From Microlunatus flavus (GTDB lineage Bacteria > Actinomycetota > Actinomycetes > Propionibacteriales > Propionibacteriaceae), in NCBI RefSeq assembly GCF_900110855.1, contig NZ_FOFA01000007.1:186001-250000 (forward strand): 64,000 nt of DNA. The letters run 5' to 3'. A program made the position numbers and the translations under genes. The notes beneath the pieces were generated by a model. That model was not told where the DNA came from and did no database searches. It saw only the letters and a program-made list of their open reading frames with translations. Shown in pieces: positions 32,753 to 41,025 of this stretch. Position 1 is the first letter of the stretch; each line of letters begins with the position of its first letter.

Positions 32753-34067
32753 GGGGTGCCCCTGCGGCCACGAAGGCGTCGCGCGGGTGCTGCACGGACT
32801 GCAGGGAGACGATGTCGCGGCCGAACACGAGGGCCGGCAGCCAGGTCGCCAGGACGCGGACCTTGCGCTCCCAGGTGGGCACGGCCAGCACGTGGTAGCC
32901 GCGGTGCATCAGCCAGGCCGGGAACCCCTTCACGACCAGCGGGCCGGACTGGAAGATCCCGCGCCCGAGGCCGAGGGTGGCGACGACGCCCAGGCTGCGG
33001 TGCACGTACGGTTCCGGCTGCCGGCCGCGCAGGACGGCGACGACGTTGCGGGCGAGCAGTCGTCCCTGGCGCACGGCGTGCTGGGCGTTCGGGACGGTGA
33101 GCGTGCCGCCCTCGGGGGCGCTCAGGTCGGGGACGGCCGCGTCGTCGCCGGCCGCCCAGGCGTCGGGGACCGGGTCGGCGTCGGTGCCGACCCGCAGGTC
33201 GGGGCGTACGACGACCAGTCCGCGCTCGTTCACGGGCAGGTCGGTGTGCCGGGCGACGACCGGGTTGGCGCCGTTGCCGGCCGTCCAGACCACGAGGTCG
33301 GACTCGAGCCGGGTGCCGTCCGACAGCACGACGTGGCCGTCCTCGGCGGAGGTCAGGAACGTCTCGAGGTGCACGTGACCGCCGCGGCGCTCGAGCGAGC
33401 GCCGGACCCACTCGCCCGGTCCGGGCGAGACCTCCGGGAGGATGCGGCCGGTGCCCTCCACGAGGTGGAAGCCGAGGTCCGCCAGGGTGAGCGGCGGGTA
33501 GGCGCGCAGCAGGGCCGTCGCCAGCGACAGCAGCTCGCCGAACCCCTCGACGCCGCTGAAGCCGCCGCCCACCACGACCACGGTCAGCAGCCGCTGGCGC
33601 TCCGGACCGGGAGGCAGCGCCGCCGCCCGGTCGAAGGAGGTGAGCAGCCGGTCGCGGATGGCCACGGCCTCCTCGACGTGCTTCAGCCCGATCGCGTGCT
33701 CGCCGACGCCCGGGACCGGCAGCCGGCGCGTGACCGCCCCCGCCGTCACCACCAGTACGTCGTAGCCGAGGGTCTCCGGCTCCTCGCCGGCTCCGTGGTC
33801 GAGCTCGACCTGGCGGTGGGCGTGGTCGATCCGTGTCACCGCAGCGGGCACGAGCCGGGTGCGCCGCAGGTGCCGGCGCAAGGAGACCGCGGCGTGCCGG
33901 GCCTCGACCGAGCCCGCGGCGACCTCGGGCAGGAACGGCTGGTAGGTCATGTACGGCCGCGGGTCGACCAGCACGACCTCGGCCTCGCCGGGCCGCAGCA
34001 GCTTCTCCAGCCGCCACGCGGTGTAGAACCCCGCGTACCCGCCCCCGACCACCAGCACCCGCGGCAT
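32739..34067 (-). CDS. ndh: type II NADH:quinone oxidoreductase-like flavoprotein
   Basis: A 442-residue membrane-associated FAD protein of the NDH-2 family, which oxidises NADH and reduces quinone without pumping protons. The FAD motif is VLVVGGGYAGFYTAWRLEK at the N-terminus, the NADH motif VVVVGGGFSGVEGFGEL at about 165-182. WAAGDDAAVPD binds the flavin tail, followed by TVPNAQHAVRQGRLLARN. The C-terminal ~90 residues are hydrophobic/amphipathic, as needed for membrane contact. It is the first gene of the ECF41 operon. Other NAD(P)H dehydrogenases of this fold cannot be excluded. Confidence 0.88.
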   Translation of the reverse strand: MPRVLVVGGGYAGFYTAWRLEKLLRPGEAEVVLVDPRPYMTYQPFLPEVAAGSVEARHAAVSLRRHLRRTRLVPAAVTRIDHAHRQVELDHGAGEEPETLGYDVLVVTAGAVTRRLPVPGVGEHAIGLKHVEEAVAIRDRLLTSFDRAAALPPGPERQRLLTVVVVGGGFSGVEGFGELLSLATALLRAYPPLTLADLGFHLVEGTGRILPEVSPGPGEWVRRSLERRGGHVHLETFLTSAEDGHVVLSDGTRLESDLVVWTAGNGANPVVARHTDLPVNERGLVVVRPDLRVGTDADPVPDAWAAGDDAAVPDLSAPEGGTLTVPNAQHAVRQGRLLARNVVAVLRGRQPEPYVHRSLGVVATLGLGRGIFQSGPLVVKGFPAWLMHRGYHVLAVPTWERKVRVLATWLPALVFGRDIVSLQSVQHPRDAFVAAGAPRADR

Positions 34068-34099
34068 CGCCGCCTCCTCGTCTCGTCCGTCACCCTCTA

Positions 34100-34126
34100 G
34101 ACAAGGCAGGAGGCGGATCTGTGACA
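34100..34126 (-). promoter_or_regulatory. ECF41-type promoter of the NDH-2/cytochrome b/sigma operon
   Basis: On the minus strand: TGTCACA (34126-34120), 16 nt, TGTC (34103-34100), 32 nt before the NDH-2 ATG. -35 sequence, spacing and the shared GTC of the -10 match the promoter at 30260-30286. Three copies of AGGAGGCGGA (plus strand, about 34108, 34126 and 34154) lie around the -35. Confidence 0.7.
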
Positions 34127-34215
34127 GGAGGCGGAAGGGGTTCAGTCGACGGAAGGAGGCGGACCTGACGAGGCTCGAGTGGTTGACGCAGCTGAAGCAA
34201 CCCGAACATCACAAC

Positions 34216-34275
34216 GCCTGCGCTCTTATGTCTAGTTCCATAGACTTATATTCGTCTACTAGACTAGACTGAAGC
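34216..34275 (+). promoter_or_regulatory. AT-rich promoter/operator region of the HicA operon
   Basis: The 60 bp before hicA are far richer in A/T than the surroundings and hold repeated TAGAC and GTCTA half-sites (about 34230, 34241, 34255, 34261, 34266), plus a TATATT hexamer at 34247. Such half-site clusters suit autoregulation by an HTH antitoxin. One TAGACT ends 5 nt before the ATG. Confidence 0.5.
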
Positions 34276-34470
34276 ATGGTCAGTGATGAGCCCACACGAT
34301 CGGTCGTCAAGCGTCTACGTGATGCAGGCTTCCTGCCCGGGCGCACGGTCGGAAGTCACACGAAGTGGGTGAAGGGGTCGGTGTCAGTGTCAGTGCCGGA
34401 TGGACACCGGACCATCTCGGCGGGTGTGGTGCGGCAAGTCAACAGGGCGATCGAGGAGGCAGGGCGATGA
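34276..34470 (+). CDS. hicA: HicA-type toxin (mRNA interferase)
   Basis: A 64-residue basic protein with the HicA double-stranded-RNA-binding-like fold. RSVVKRLRDAGFLPGRTVGSH carries the catalytic-type His in GSHTKW, then VPDGHRTISAGVVRQVNRAI. Members cut mRNA and stop growth until bound by HicB. Its TGA overlaps the ATG of the antitoxin gene (ATGA). The lower GC content of the region suggests horizontal acquisition. Confidence 0.85.
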   Translation: MVSDEPTRSVVKRLRDAGFLPGRTVGSHTKWVKGSVSVSVPDGHRTISAGVVRQVNRAIEEAGR

Positions 34471-35027
34471 TGTACGAGGCGTTCGTCACCAGAGAGGGCC
34501 GTTGGTGGATGGTGCAGGTCCCCAGCATCGACGCAGTCACCCAAGCCCGGCACGTCGCTGAAGTGCCTCTCATGGCCCGCGAGCTCGTTGCCGTGCACGA
34601 GGGGCTCAAGCTCGAGGACGTCGAAGTCACGATCACCTACGGCGACATCAGTGGCGTCCCCGGCGATCGGGTAACCACCTTGCTCTTCGACCGAGAGGTG
34701 TCCGACAGGATCAATCGGAACGTTGCCGAGCGCACCAGCCGGCTTGCGCGCGATCTGGTGAGCGCCGAGGTTCCGCTCCGCGAGGTCGCCGAACTCATCG
34801 GGGTATCCCACCAACGCGTGCATCAACTCGTCACCACGGCGGTGCCTACCACCGAAGGCGTCAGCTCTGAACTTCCTGAGGAGCCGGAGGCTGAGGTCGT
34901 CGACCTCGTCGCCGCCTTGCGCAAGAGCGTGGAGGACGCGCGCGGTCGACGAGAGGCTGATTTGGTGGCCGGTGGCTCAGCGAGCGCTGAAAGAGTTCCT
35001 GGCAAGGGATTGGCCGGTCGAGCATGA
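34467..35027 (+). CDS. hicB: HicB-type antitoxin with C-terminal HTH
   Basis: A 186-residue protein. The N-terminal RNase H-like HicB fold starts MMYEAFVTREGRWWMVQVP. Next comes a helical region and an HTH (LREVAELIGVSHQRVHQLV, about 109-127), which should bind the operator. The acidic C-terminus (SSELPEEPEAEVVDLV) could wrap the toxin. It is longer than most HicB proteins. The last ~20 residues are low-complexity; a neighbouring frame reads AQRALKEFLARDWPVEH, so a frameshift near 34970 is possible. Confidence 0.75.
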   Translation: MMYEAFVTREGRWWMVQVPSIDAVTQARHVAEVPLMARELVAVHEGLKLEDVEVTITYGDISGVPGDRVTTLLFDREVSDRINRNVAERTSRLARDLVSAEVPLREVAELIGVSHQRVHQLVTTAVPTTEGVSSELPEEPEAEVVDLVAALRKSVEDARGRREADLVAGGSASAERVPGKGLAGRA

Positions 35028-35248
35028 CGCGTCAGGAGGAGCGTCGCTACCCGCTCGGGCAGCAGCCTGCAGATCTACGAATGGACCCGTGCAGGCAGTG
35101 TCAGGGCGAGGTTGTGCCCAAGTGGGTCGAGGAGCAGCGGCGTCTCGCCGACGACGGCGGCCGCTGGGTGAAGGCAGCGCGCGTCTGCACGAACGCTGGC
35201 TGCATCACCAACACAGCACGACCGTCTCTCGGGAAGCCTCAGCCTTAA
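35024..35248 (+). CDS. small zinc-ribbon-like third gene of the HicAB operon
   Basis: A 74-residue protein whose ATG overlaps the hicB stop (ATGA). It has two Cys pairs, CRQC near residue 23 and C-x4-C (VCTNAGCITN) near 55-60, separated by a charged Trp-containing helix, as in a zinc ribbon. I do not recognise the family. Strict translational coupling suggests it belongs to the toxin-antitoxin module. Confidence 0.6.
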   Translation: MTRQEERRYPLGQQPADLRMDPCRQCQGEVVPKWVEEQRRLADDGGRWVKAARVCTNAGCITNTARPSLGKPQP

Positions 35249-35500
35249 CCACGCCCTCCCAAGCTTGCTGGCGGTGCGCGCAGTTCCTCCGGCGACGCGG
35301 ATCCGCAGGGGTGGCGAGTCCTTAATCGAGCGGTCCTGCAGGTGTTCAAGCCACGGCAGTTCCAATGGGCCAGGCGGCCGTCGCGGCGTGCAGGTGCCCC
35401 CATTCATCTCCGGTTGCACACGCATCCGCGCGACCTGGTCTGGACGAGGCGGCGCGCGTGAGCCAGAAGGACGACCTGACACCTCGGCCGGCGAGGAGGG
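35249..35500. other. intergenic stretch between the HicAB operon and rnpB
   Basis: No gene is supported here. A GTGTTCAAGCC string near 35341 recalls a tRNA T-arm, but no acceptor stem or anticodon arm can be built around it. The 3' end of rnpB lies at the right edge. Confidence 0.5.
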
Positions 35501-35905
35501 GGACGAGCCGGTCGGTAAGCCGGATTCTGTCCCTCCGCCGAGGCGGAGGGGGCGACCATCCATCTGCGACCGCTGTCGCCAGCGGCCTGGTGCGACCTAC
35601 CCGGGAGCTCGGGCGAGCAGCCCTCGAACGCTCCCGCGGCGTCCTCCTCTGCAGGAGGGTGCCTTCTTGGTCTTGCTCCCGGTGGGGTTTGCCGAGCCAC
35701 CCCTGTCACCAGGGGCGCTGGTGGTCTCTTGCACCACCGTTTCACCCTTACCCGCCGGCCGAGGCCGACGGGCGGTCTGCTTTCTGTGGCACTGTCCCGC
35801 GGGTCACCCCGGGTGGGCGTTACCCACCACCGTGCTCTTCGGAGTCCGGACTTTCCTCGACGCCCGCCCGAGGGCGTACGCCGCGGCCGCCTGACCGACT
35901 CGTCC
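35501..35905 (-). ncRNA. rnpB: RNase P RNA (bacterial type A)
   Basis: The ~405-nt catalytic RNA that matures tRNA 5' ends. Read on the minus strand, helix P1 pairs 35905-35893 with 35513-35501 (13 bp, one G-U). The universal GAGGAAAGTCCGGACTCC lies at 35858-35841. GGTAAGGGTGAAACGGTGG follows near 35753-35735, and the conserved 3' ACAGAATCCGGCTTACCGACC ends at about 35512. The ends are set by P1 and could shift a few nt. GC-rich arms fit an actinobacterial type A fold. Confidence 0.95.
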
Positions 35906-36005
35906 CGCCAGGAAGGGTAGTGGGTCGGCACCGCTGGCGGAAAGTCGTCGCGGGAACCCACTCAGCCGAGGTTCCTCGTGCTCTTCCCACCCTGCAGACG
36001 TGGGT

Positions 36006-36045
36006 GAGCCCGCGCATTTCACGACATCGTGAAATGCACGGGCTC
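36006..36045. terminator. terminator hairpin of the alpha/beta hydrolase gene
   Basis: A 19-bp stem with one C/A mismatch (36006-36024 with 36027-36045) and a 2-nt loop, 28 nt past the minus-strand hydrolase stop and 100 nt before the start of rnpB. Confidence 0.7.
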
Positions 36046-36073
36046 CCGAACGACCACTTTCGAGGGGGAGGTC

Positions 36074-36922
36074 CTACTTGGCGAGGAAGGCGATCAGGGC
36101 CTCGTTGAGCTCGCCGGCGTGGCTGACGTTGAAGCCGTGCGGGCCGCCCTCGACGACGACGAGCTCGGAGCCCGCGATCGCCTCGTGGGTGCGCTTGCCG
36201 GAACCCTCGAAGGGCACGACCGCGTCGGAGTCGCCGTGGATGACCAGCGTCGGCACGGTGATCTTCGTGAGGTCCTCGCGGAAGTCGGTCGTGCCGAAGG
36301 CGTTGAGGCAGCCGAGCTCCGCGCGGTGGTCGGCCTGGGCCTCGAGCGCGAGCGCCTGCTGGCGCTGGTCCTCGGTGACGGTGAGCGTGCCGTCGGCCGA
36401 GAAGAACTGGGTCATGAACTGGTCGAAGAACTTCTCGCGGTCGTTCTTCACGCCGGCCTCGAAGCCGGCGGCGGTGTCGGCGTCCAGGGGACCGTCCGGG
36501 TTGTCGTCGGACTTGGCGAGGTACGGCGGCACGGCGCCGGCGAAGACGACGCTGTGCACCCGCTCGTTGCCGTGCTTCGAGGCGTAGCGCGCGACCTCGC
36601 CGCCACCCATCGAGAAGCCGACGAGGGTGACGTCGTGCAGGTCGAGCTCGGTGAGCAGGCCGTGCAGGTCGTCGGCGAGGGTGTCGTAGTCGTAGCCCGA
36701 GGTGCCGAGACCCTTGGGCTTGTCGCTCTCGCCGAAGCCGCGGCGGTCGTACGTGATCACGCGGTAGCCGGCGGCGGCGAGCGGGCCGGTCTGCTCGCTC
36801 CAGGACTCGCCCGAGAGCGGCCAGCCGTGGATGAGGACGACCGGGCGGCCGGTGCCGCCGCTGTCCTCGACGTGGAGGGTGATGCTGGTCAGGAGGCCGT
36901 TCTTGACGGAGACGTCGGTCAT
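36074..36922 (-). CDS. alpha/beta hydrolase of the non-heme chloroperoxidase/esterase type
   Basis: A 282-residue hydrolase. VVLIHGWPLSGESW forms the oxyanion hole, VTLVGFSMGGGEVARY holds the Ser, PTLVIHGDSDAVVPF the Asp, and VEGGPHGFNVSHAGEL the His. YRVITYDRRGFGESDKP is the usual strand before the lid. The group shows esterase and, with peroxide, perhydrolase activity; it lies near a catalase gene, but not in one operon. I chose the ATG at 36922 at the family's usual N-terminus. Confidence 0.88.
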   Translation of the reverse strand: MTDVSVKNGLLTSITLHVEDSGGTGRPVVLIHGWPLSGESWSEQTGPLAAAGYRVITYDRRGFGESDKPKGLGTSGYDYDTLADDLHGLLTELDLHDVTLVGFSMGGGEVARYASKHGNERVHSVVFAGAVPPYLAKSDDNPDGPLDADTAAGFEAGVKNDREKFFDQFMTQFFSADGTLTVTEDQRQQALALEAQADHRAELGCLNAFGTTDFREDLTKITVPTLVIHGDSDAVVPFEGSGKRTHEAIAGSELVVVEGGPHGFNVSHAGELNEALIAFLAK

Positions 36923-37003
36923 GTCCCCATCATGGCCGGTCGCGCGCGACAGACCCTCGGGCGGGGTCGATGCACAGCCCATCCGCAGCGAGCTCTCAGC
37001 CGG

Positions 37004-37855
37004 TCAGGGGAGGGTCAGCACCTCGGCGCCGGTGTCGGTGACGACCAGCGTGTGCTCGAACTGCGCGCACCGGCTGCCGTCGACGGTGAGCACCGTCCAG
37101 TCGTCGTCCCACATCGTCGTCGCACCGCTGCCGAGGGTGATCATCGGCTCGATCGTGAAGGTCATCCCCGCCTCGATCACCGTGTCGTAGCGCGGCTCGT
37201 CGTAGTGCGGGATGACCAGCCCGGAGTGGAAGGTCGTGTGCACCCCGTGGCCGGTGTACTCGCGCACGACGCCGTACCCGAACCGCTTGGCGTAGCTCTC
37301 GACGACCCGTCCGATCACGTTCACCTCGCGCCCGGGCCGGACGGCCCTGATCGCGCGGTCCAGCGCCTCGCGGGTGCGCTCGGCGAGCAGGCGCGACTCC
37401 TCGTCGACGTCGCCGCAGAAGTAGGTGGCGCAGTTGTCGCCGTGCACGCCGTCCTTGTACGCGGTGACGTCGATCTTGACCAGGTCGCCGTCCTCGAGCG
37501 GACGGGCGTCGGGGATGCCGTGGCAGACCACCTCGTTGACCGAGGTGCAGCACGACTTGGGGAAGCCGCGGTAGCCGAGCGTCGAGGGGTACGCGCCGTG
37601 GTCGAGCATGAACTCGTGGGCGACGGCGTCGATCGCGTCGGTGGTGACGCCCGGGGCGATGGCCGCCGCGGCCGCCTCCATGGCCTGCGCCGCGATCCGC
37701 GCGGCGACCCTCATCCGCTCGACCGTCTCGGGCGTCTGCACGTCCGGGCCGTCGTACGGCGCGGGACCGGGCCGACCGACGTACTCCGGGCGCGGGATGG
37801 TGCTCGGGACGCTCCGGACGCCCGAGACCGGGGCGGGCTGGACGGCGGTGGACAC
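37004..37855 (-). CDS. map: methionine aminopeptidase, type I
   Basis: A 283-residue enzyme removing initiator Met from new proteins. The catalytic domain carries the metal ligands: Asp of [10 protein letters not shown], Asp of GVHGDNC, His of [11 protein letters not shown], Glu of FTIEPMI and Glu of [15 protein letters not shown] before the domain is the short extension of actinobacterial type Ic enzymes. The GTG at 37855 is preceded by TAGCAT with a 7-nt gap (leaderless). Confidence 0.95.
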   Translation of the reverse strand: MSTAVQPAPVSGVRSVPSTIPRPEYVGRPGPAPYDGPDVQTPETVERMRVAARIAAQAMEAAAAAIAPGVTTDAIDAVAHEFMLDHGAYPSTLGYRGFPKSCCTSVNEVVCHGIPDARPLEDGDLVKIDVTAYKDGVHGDNCATYFCGDVDEESRLLAERTREALDRAIRAVRPGREVNVIGRVVESYAKRFGYGVVREYTGHGVHTTFHSGLVIPHYDEPRYDTVIEAGMTFTIEPMITLGSGATTMWDDDWTVLTVDGSRCAQFEHTLVVTDTGAEVLTLP

Positions 37856-37944
37856 CTTCCCGATGCTACGTGCGACCGCCGTCGCCGCGGACGGTAGCGT
37901 CACCCGCGTGCGGCGGCGCCGGGTCGCCCGAGCGAGGAGGCGAC

Positions 37945-38118
37945 ATGGCCGACGGCGACTGGTGGTTCGACCTCAAGACCAAGCAGGCGGTGCAGGACGA
38001 CAAGGCGGGCAAGGCCGCCGACCGCCTCGGTCCGTACCCGACCCGTGAGGACGCCGAACGGGCGCTCGAGACGGTGCAGCAGCGCAACGACGCCGCGGAC
38101 TCCTGGGACGACGACTGA
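37945..38118 (+). CDS. SPOR-like small acidic protein
   Basis: A 57-residue protein, [15 protein letters not shown] then [20 protein letters not shown], matching the short actinobacterial proteins annotated as SPOR-domain-containing. It carries only the C-terminal part of a SPOR fold, without signal peptide or membrane segment. GAGGAGG sits 4 nt before the ATG. The role is unknown. It is divergent from map. Confidence 0.82.
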   Translation: MADGDWWFDLKTKQAVQDDKAGKAADRLGPYPTREDAERALETVQQRNDAADSWDDD

Positions 38119-38122
38119 CCCT

Positions 38123-38139
38123 GGCGCGGTGACCGCGCC
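38123..38139. terminator. short terminator hairpin after the SPOR-like gene
   Basis: GGCGCGG, a 3-nt loop and CCGCGCC directly follow the stop at 38118. The rest of the 185-bp gap before the catalase gene shows only the GGGAGG ribosome site. Confidence 0.55.
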
Positions 38140-38303
38140 GCCCTCGACGAGCGTGGTCGGGCCGAGGGCGCACGGGTGCCGCCCCGCCAAGGTGGCGCTC
38201 AGGCCCGCGGGGTAAGCATGACGACGAGGCGGCGGACGTCGGGCCCGTCCCTCCGGCTCGGCCCCTCGACCGTCCCGTAGCCCTGCCCGACGGGAGGAAA
38301 CGC

Positions 38304-39905
38304 ATGACGACCGACTTCCAGGCTCCGCCGACCGGCCCGGGTGCGAAGGTGTCGACGACCGACAGCGGCGCCCCGGCACCCAGCGACCAGTTCGCCCTCT
38401 CCGTGGGCGCGGACGGGCCGCTGCTGCTCCACGACTTCCACTTCGTCAACCAGATGGCGCACTTCGACCGCGAGCGCGTGCCGGAGCGGGTCGTGCACGC
38501 CAAGGGCGGCGGCGCGTTCGGCGTCTTCGAGACCACCGCGGACGTCAGCCACCTGACCCGCGCGGCGATGTTCCAGCCGGGCGTGAAGACCGAGATGCTC
38601 GCCCGCTTCTCGACGGTCGCCGGCGAGCTCGGTTCGGCGGACACCGTGCGCGACCCGCGCGGCTTCGCGCTGAAGTTCTACACGACCGAGGGCAACTGGG
38701 ACCTCGTCGGCAACAACACCCCGATCTTCTTCGTCCGCGACGCCATGAAGTTCCCGCACTTCATCCGTACGCAGAAGCGCCAGCCCGACTCCGGCCTGCA
38801 GGACTGGAACATGCGGTGGGACTTCTGGACCCTCAGCCCGGAGTCGGCCCACCAGGTCACCTACCTCATGGGCGACCGCGGCATCCCGCGCACGTGGCGC
38901 CACATGAACGGCTACGGCTCCCACACCTACATGTGGGTCAACGCCGAGGGCGTGCGCAGCTGGGTGAAGTTCAACTTCCACTCCGAGCAGGGCGTCGAGA
39001 ACCTCAGCAACGAGGAGGCCGCGCAGACCGCCGCGACCGACCCGGACGCGCACCGTCGCGACCTGTTCGACTCGATCGCCGAGGGTGAGTTCCCCTCCTG
39101 GGTCCTCAAGGTCCAGGTGATGCCGTACGAGGACGCGAAGACCTACCGGATCAACCCCTTCGACCTGACCAAGGTGTGGCCGCGCGGCGACTACCCCGAG
39201 ATCGAGGTCGGGCGCATGACCCTGAACCGCAACCCCGAGAACCACTTCGCCCAGATCGAGCAGGCCTCTTTCGAGCCCAGCGCGGTCGTGCCCGGGATCG
39301 GCTTCAGCCCGGACAAGATGCTGCTCGGGCGGGTCTTCTCCTACGCCGACACGCACCGCCACCGCATCGGCCCGAACTACCACCAGCTGCCCGTGAACCG
39401 CCCGAAGGTGGAGGTCAACACCTACGAGTTCGACGGCGCGATGCGCTACGACTTCAACCCGGGCCAGCCGGTCTACTTCCCCAACACGGTGGGCGGGCCC
39501 GAGGTCAAGGCCGACCTGTTCGCGGGGACCGGGTGGGAGGCGGACGGCGACTTCGTGCGGCAGGCCTACACGCTGCGCGAGGACGACGACGACTTCAGCC
39601 AGGCGAACGCCATGGTCAACCAGGTGTTCGACGCCGCCCAGCGCGACCGCCTGGCGCAGACCGTCGCCTCCACGCTGGGGACGGTGCGGCCCGACCTGAA
39701 GGAGCGCGTCTTCGACTACTGGCGCAGCATCGACAAGGCGGTCGGCGACCACATCGCCGAGCTCGCCGCCGACCCGTCGGTCGAGGCCCACGGACCGGCT
39801 CCTGCCAGTGACGACCCCGACACCCCGGTGAACAAGGACGTCGCGGTCGACAAGACCACGCCGTTGAACGACGGGCCGCTGCCCGCGGGTCGACCCGGGC
39901 TCTGA
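38304..39905 (+). CDS. katA: monofunctional heme catalase
   Basis: A 533-residue small-subunit catalase that breaks down hydrogen peroxide. [20 protein letters not shown] contains the distal His, and [12 protein letters not shown] the distal Asn. The proximal Tyr is in [15 protein letters not shown], and [12 protein letters not shown] is the usual substrate-channel block. The C-terminal extension ([19 protein letters not shown]) looks disordered. GGGAGG precedes the ATG. A strong terminator follows. No Fur-type regulator is adjacent. Confidence 0.96.
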   Translation: MTTDFQAPPTGPGAKVSTTDSGAPAPSDQFALSVGADGPLLLHDFHFVNQMAHFDRERVPERVVHAKGGGAFGVFETTADVSHLTRAAMFQPGVKTEMLARFSTVAGELGSADTVRDPRGFALKFYTTEGNWDLVGNNTPIFFVRDAMKFPHFIRTQKRQPDSGLQDWNMRWDFWTLSPESAHQVTYLMGDRGIPRTWRHMNGYGSHTYMWVNAEGVRSWVKFNFHSEQGVENLSNEEAAQTAATDPDAHRRDLFDSIAEGEFPSWVLKVQVMPYEDAKTYRINPFDLTKVWPRGDYPEIEVGRMTLNRNPENHFAQIEQASFEPSAVVPGIGFSPDKMLLGRVFSYADTHRHRIGPNYHQLPVNRPKVEVNTYEFDGAMRYDFNPGQPVYFPNTVGGPEVKADLFAGTGWEADGDFVRQAYTLREDDDDFSQANAMVNQVFDAAQRDRLAQTVASTLGTVRPDLKERVFDYWRSIDKAVGDHIAELAADPSVEAHGPAPASDDPDTPVNKDVAVDKTTPLNDGPLPAGRPGL

Positions 39906-39914
39906 GGTCGACGT

Positions 39915-39948
39915 CGAGACCCCGTCCCCTCGTGGGGACGGGGTCTCG
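39915..39948. terminator. strong terminator hairpin between katA and the DUF2332 gene
   Basis: A perfect 15-bp stem with a TCGT loop lies 9 nt after the katA stop and 30 nt after the convergent DUF2332 stop, so it can serve both. Confidence 0.85.
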
Positions 39949-39977
39949 CGCGTTCGGGGGCCCGGGCGCCGGAAGCC

Positions 39978-40973
39978 TCAGAACCAGCGGACGCCGGCCC
40001 CGTGCTGGTGGGTGAGCGCGACCGCCCGGCCGTCGACGCCGAGCACGAAGGAGAGCCAGTCGTCCGGCTCGGCCGCAGCGGCGGGGACGGTCGCCGTGAC
40101 GCTGGGCAGGATGTCGCGCTGCTCGTTGCTGACCCAGTGGCAGGCGCCCGCGTCGACGAGGCCGAGCATCCGCTCGACGAACCGCTGCCGCCCGGGGCGG
40201 TCGAGGTACATCGCCACGGCGCTGTGGAAGACCACGACCGGGCCGTGCTCGGCCGCCGCCGCGACCTGGTCGTCGAGGAGGTCGAAGAGGTCGCCGCGCA
40301 CGATGCGCGGCGGGTCGGCGCGGGCGATCGCGACGGCGGCGCGGAGCCGTGCACGTCGCTCCTCCTGCTCGGGCCAGACGCAGGTCTCGAGCCAGGCGAC
40401 GGCGCGGTCGTCGCGGACGTCGACCGGGTCGAGGTCGACGCCGCCCCGCCAGGCCACGGGCAGCGCGCCGGTGGGCACGGGGAGCGGGCCCTCGGCCGCG
40501 CAGGTCAGGATCGGTCCCGGGCCGTCGAGGGTCCCGAGCGGCGGCCAGGCGTAGGCGTAGCGGTCCGGGAAGAGGCAGAGACCAGCGCTCGTGCCGACCT
40601 CCAGCAGGGCCAGCGGCCCCTCGTCCGCGGCGATCCGGGCGAGGGCGGGGAGCAGGGTCGCGAGGCGGCCGACCTCGTTGGTCTGGGTGCGGCGGGTGAG
40701 GATCGTCGTGCGGATGGCGCCGTCGTCGCCGAGCAGCGCCGCGCGCAGACCGGCGTACGGGCCGGGCGCCGGCACGCCGTGCCAGCGGGCGGCGGCGAGG
40801 ACGAGGTTCGGCTGCTGCTTGCCGCGGGGCAGGGTCGCGATCCAGGCGAGCACCTCGACGTCGTCGGACACTCCGCGCGACCACTCCTCGAAGCAGGCCG
40901 ACTGGTCGTGCGTCGAGGTCGCGAAGCCGCGGTAGTGGCGCGCGACGGCCTCGAGCTCGGGCGGCAGGCTCAC
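39978..40973 (-). CDS. DUF2332 family protein
   Basis: A 331-residue protein of the actinobacterial DUF2332 family. It contains ARHYRGFATSTHDQSACFEEW, then a methyltransferase-like LALLEVGTSAGLCLFPDRYAY. RGVDLDPVDVRDDRA-type and VVVFHSAVAMYLDRPGRQRF segments also recall a Rossmann methyltransferase. No activity is known. The GTG start is leaderless (TACGGT, 6 nt). Confidence 0.85.
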   Translation of the reverse strand: MSLPPELEAVARHYRGFATSTHDQSACFEEWSRGVSDDVEVLAWIATLPRGKQQPNLVLAAARWHGVPAPGPYAGLRAALLGDDGAIRTTILTRRTQTNEVGRLATLLPALARIAADEGPLALLEVGTSAGLCLFPDRYAYAWPPLGTLDGPGPILTCAAEGPLPVPTGALPVAWRGGVDLDPVDVRDDRAVAWLETCVWPEQEERRARLRAAVAIARADPPRIVRGDLFDLLDDQVAAAAEHGPVVVFHSAVAMYLDRPGRQRFVERMLGLVDAGACHWVSNEQRDILPSVTATVPAAAAEPDDWLSFVLGVDGRAVALTHQHGAGVRWF

Positions 40974-41025
40974 GCCGGCACCGTACCGACCCGGGCGCCC
41001 CGGCCGGTCCTGTCCTTCGCGCGCA

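Noticed and set aside
34972-35325. Alternative 117-residue gene overlapping the HicAB third gene
   Set aside because: Only its first ~20 residues look protein-like; the rest is Arg/Ala shadow and it lacks a coupled start. Kept only as a possible hicB frameshift.
35320-35400. tRNA or tRNA-fragment attachment site
   Set aside because: A T-arm-like string is present, but no acceptor, D or anticodon stems can be formed.
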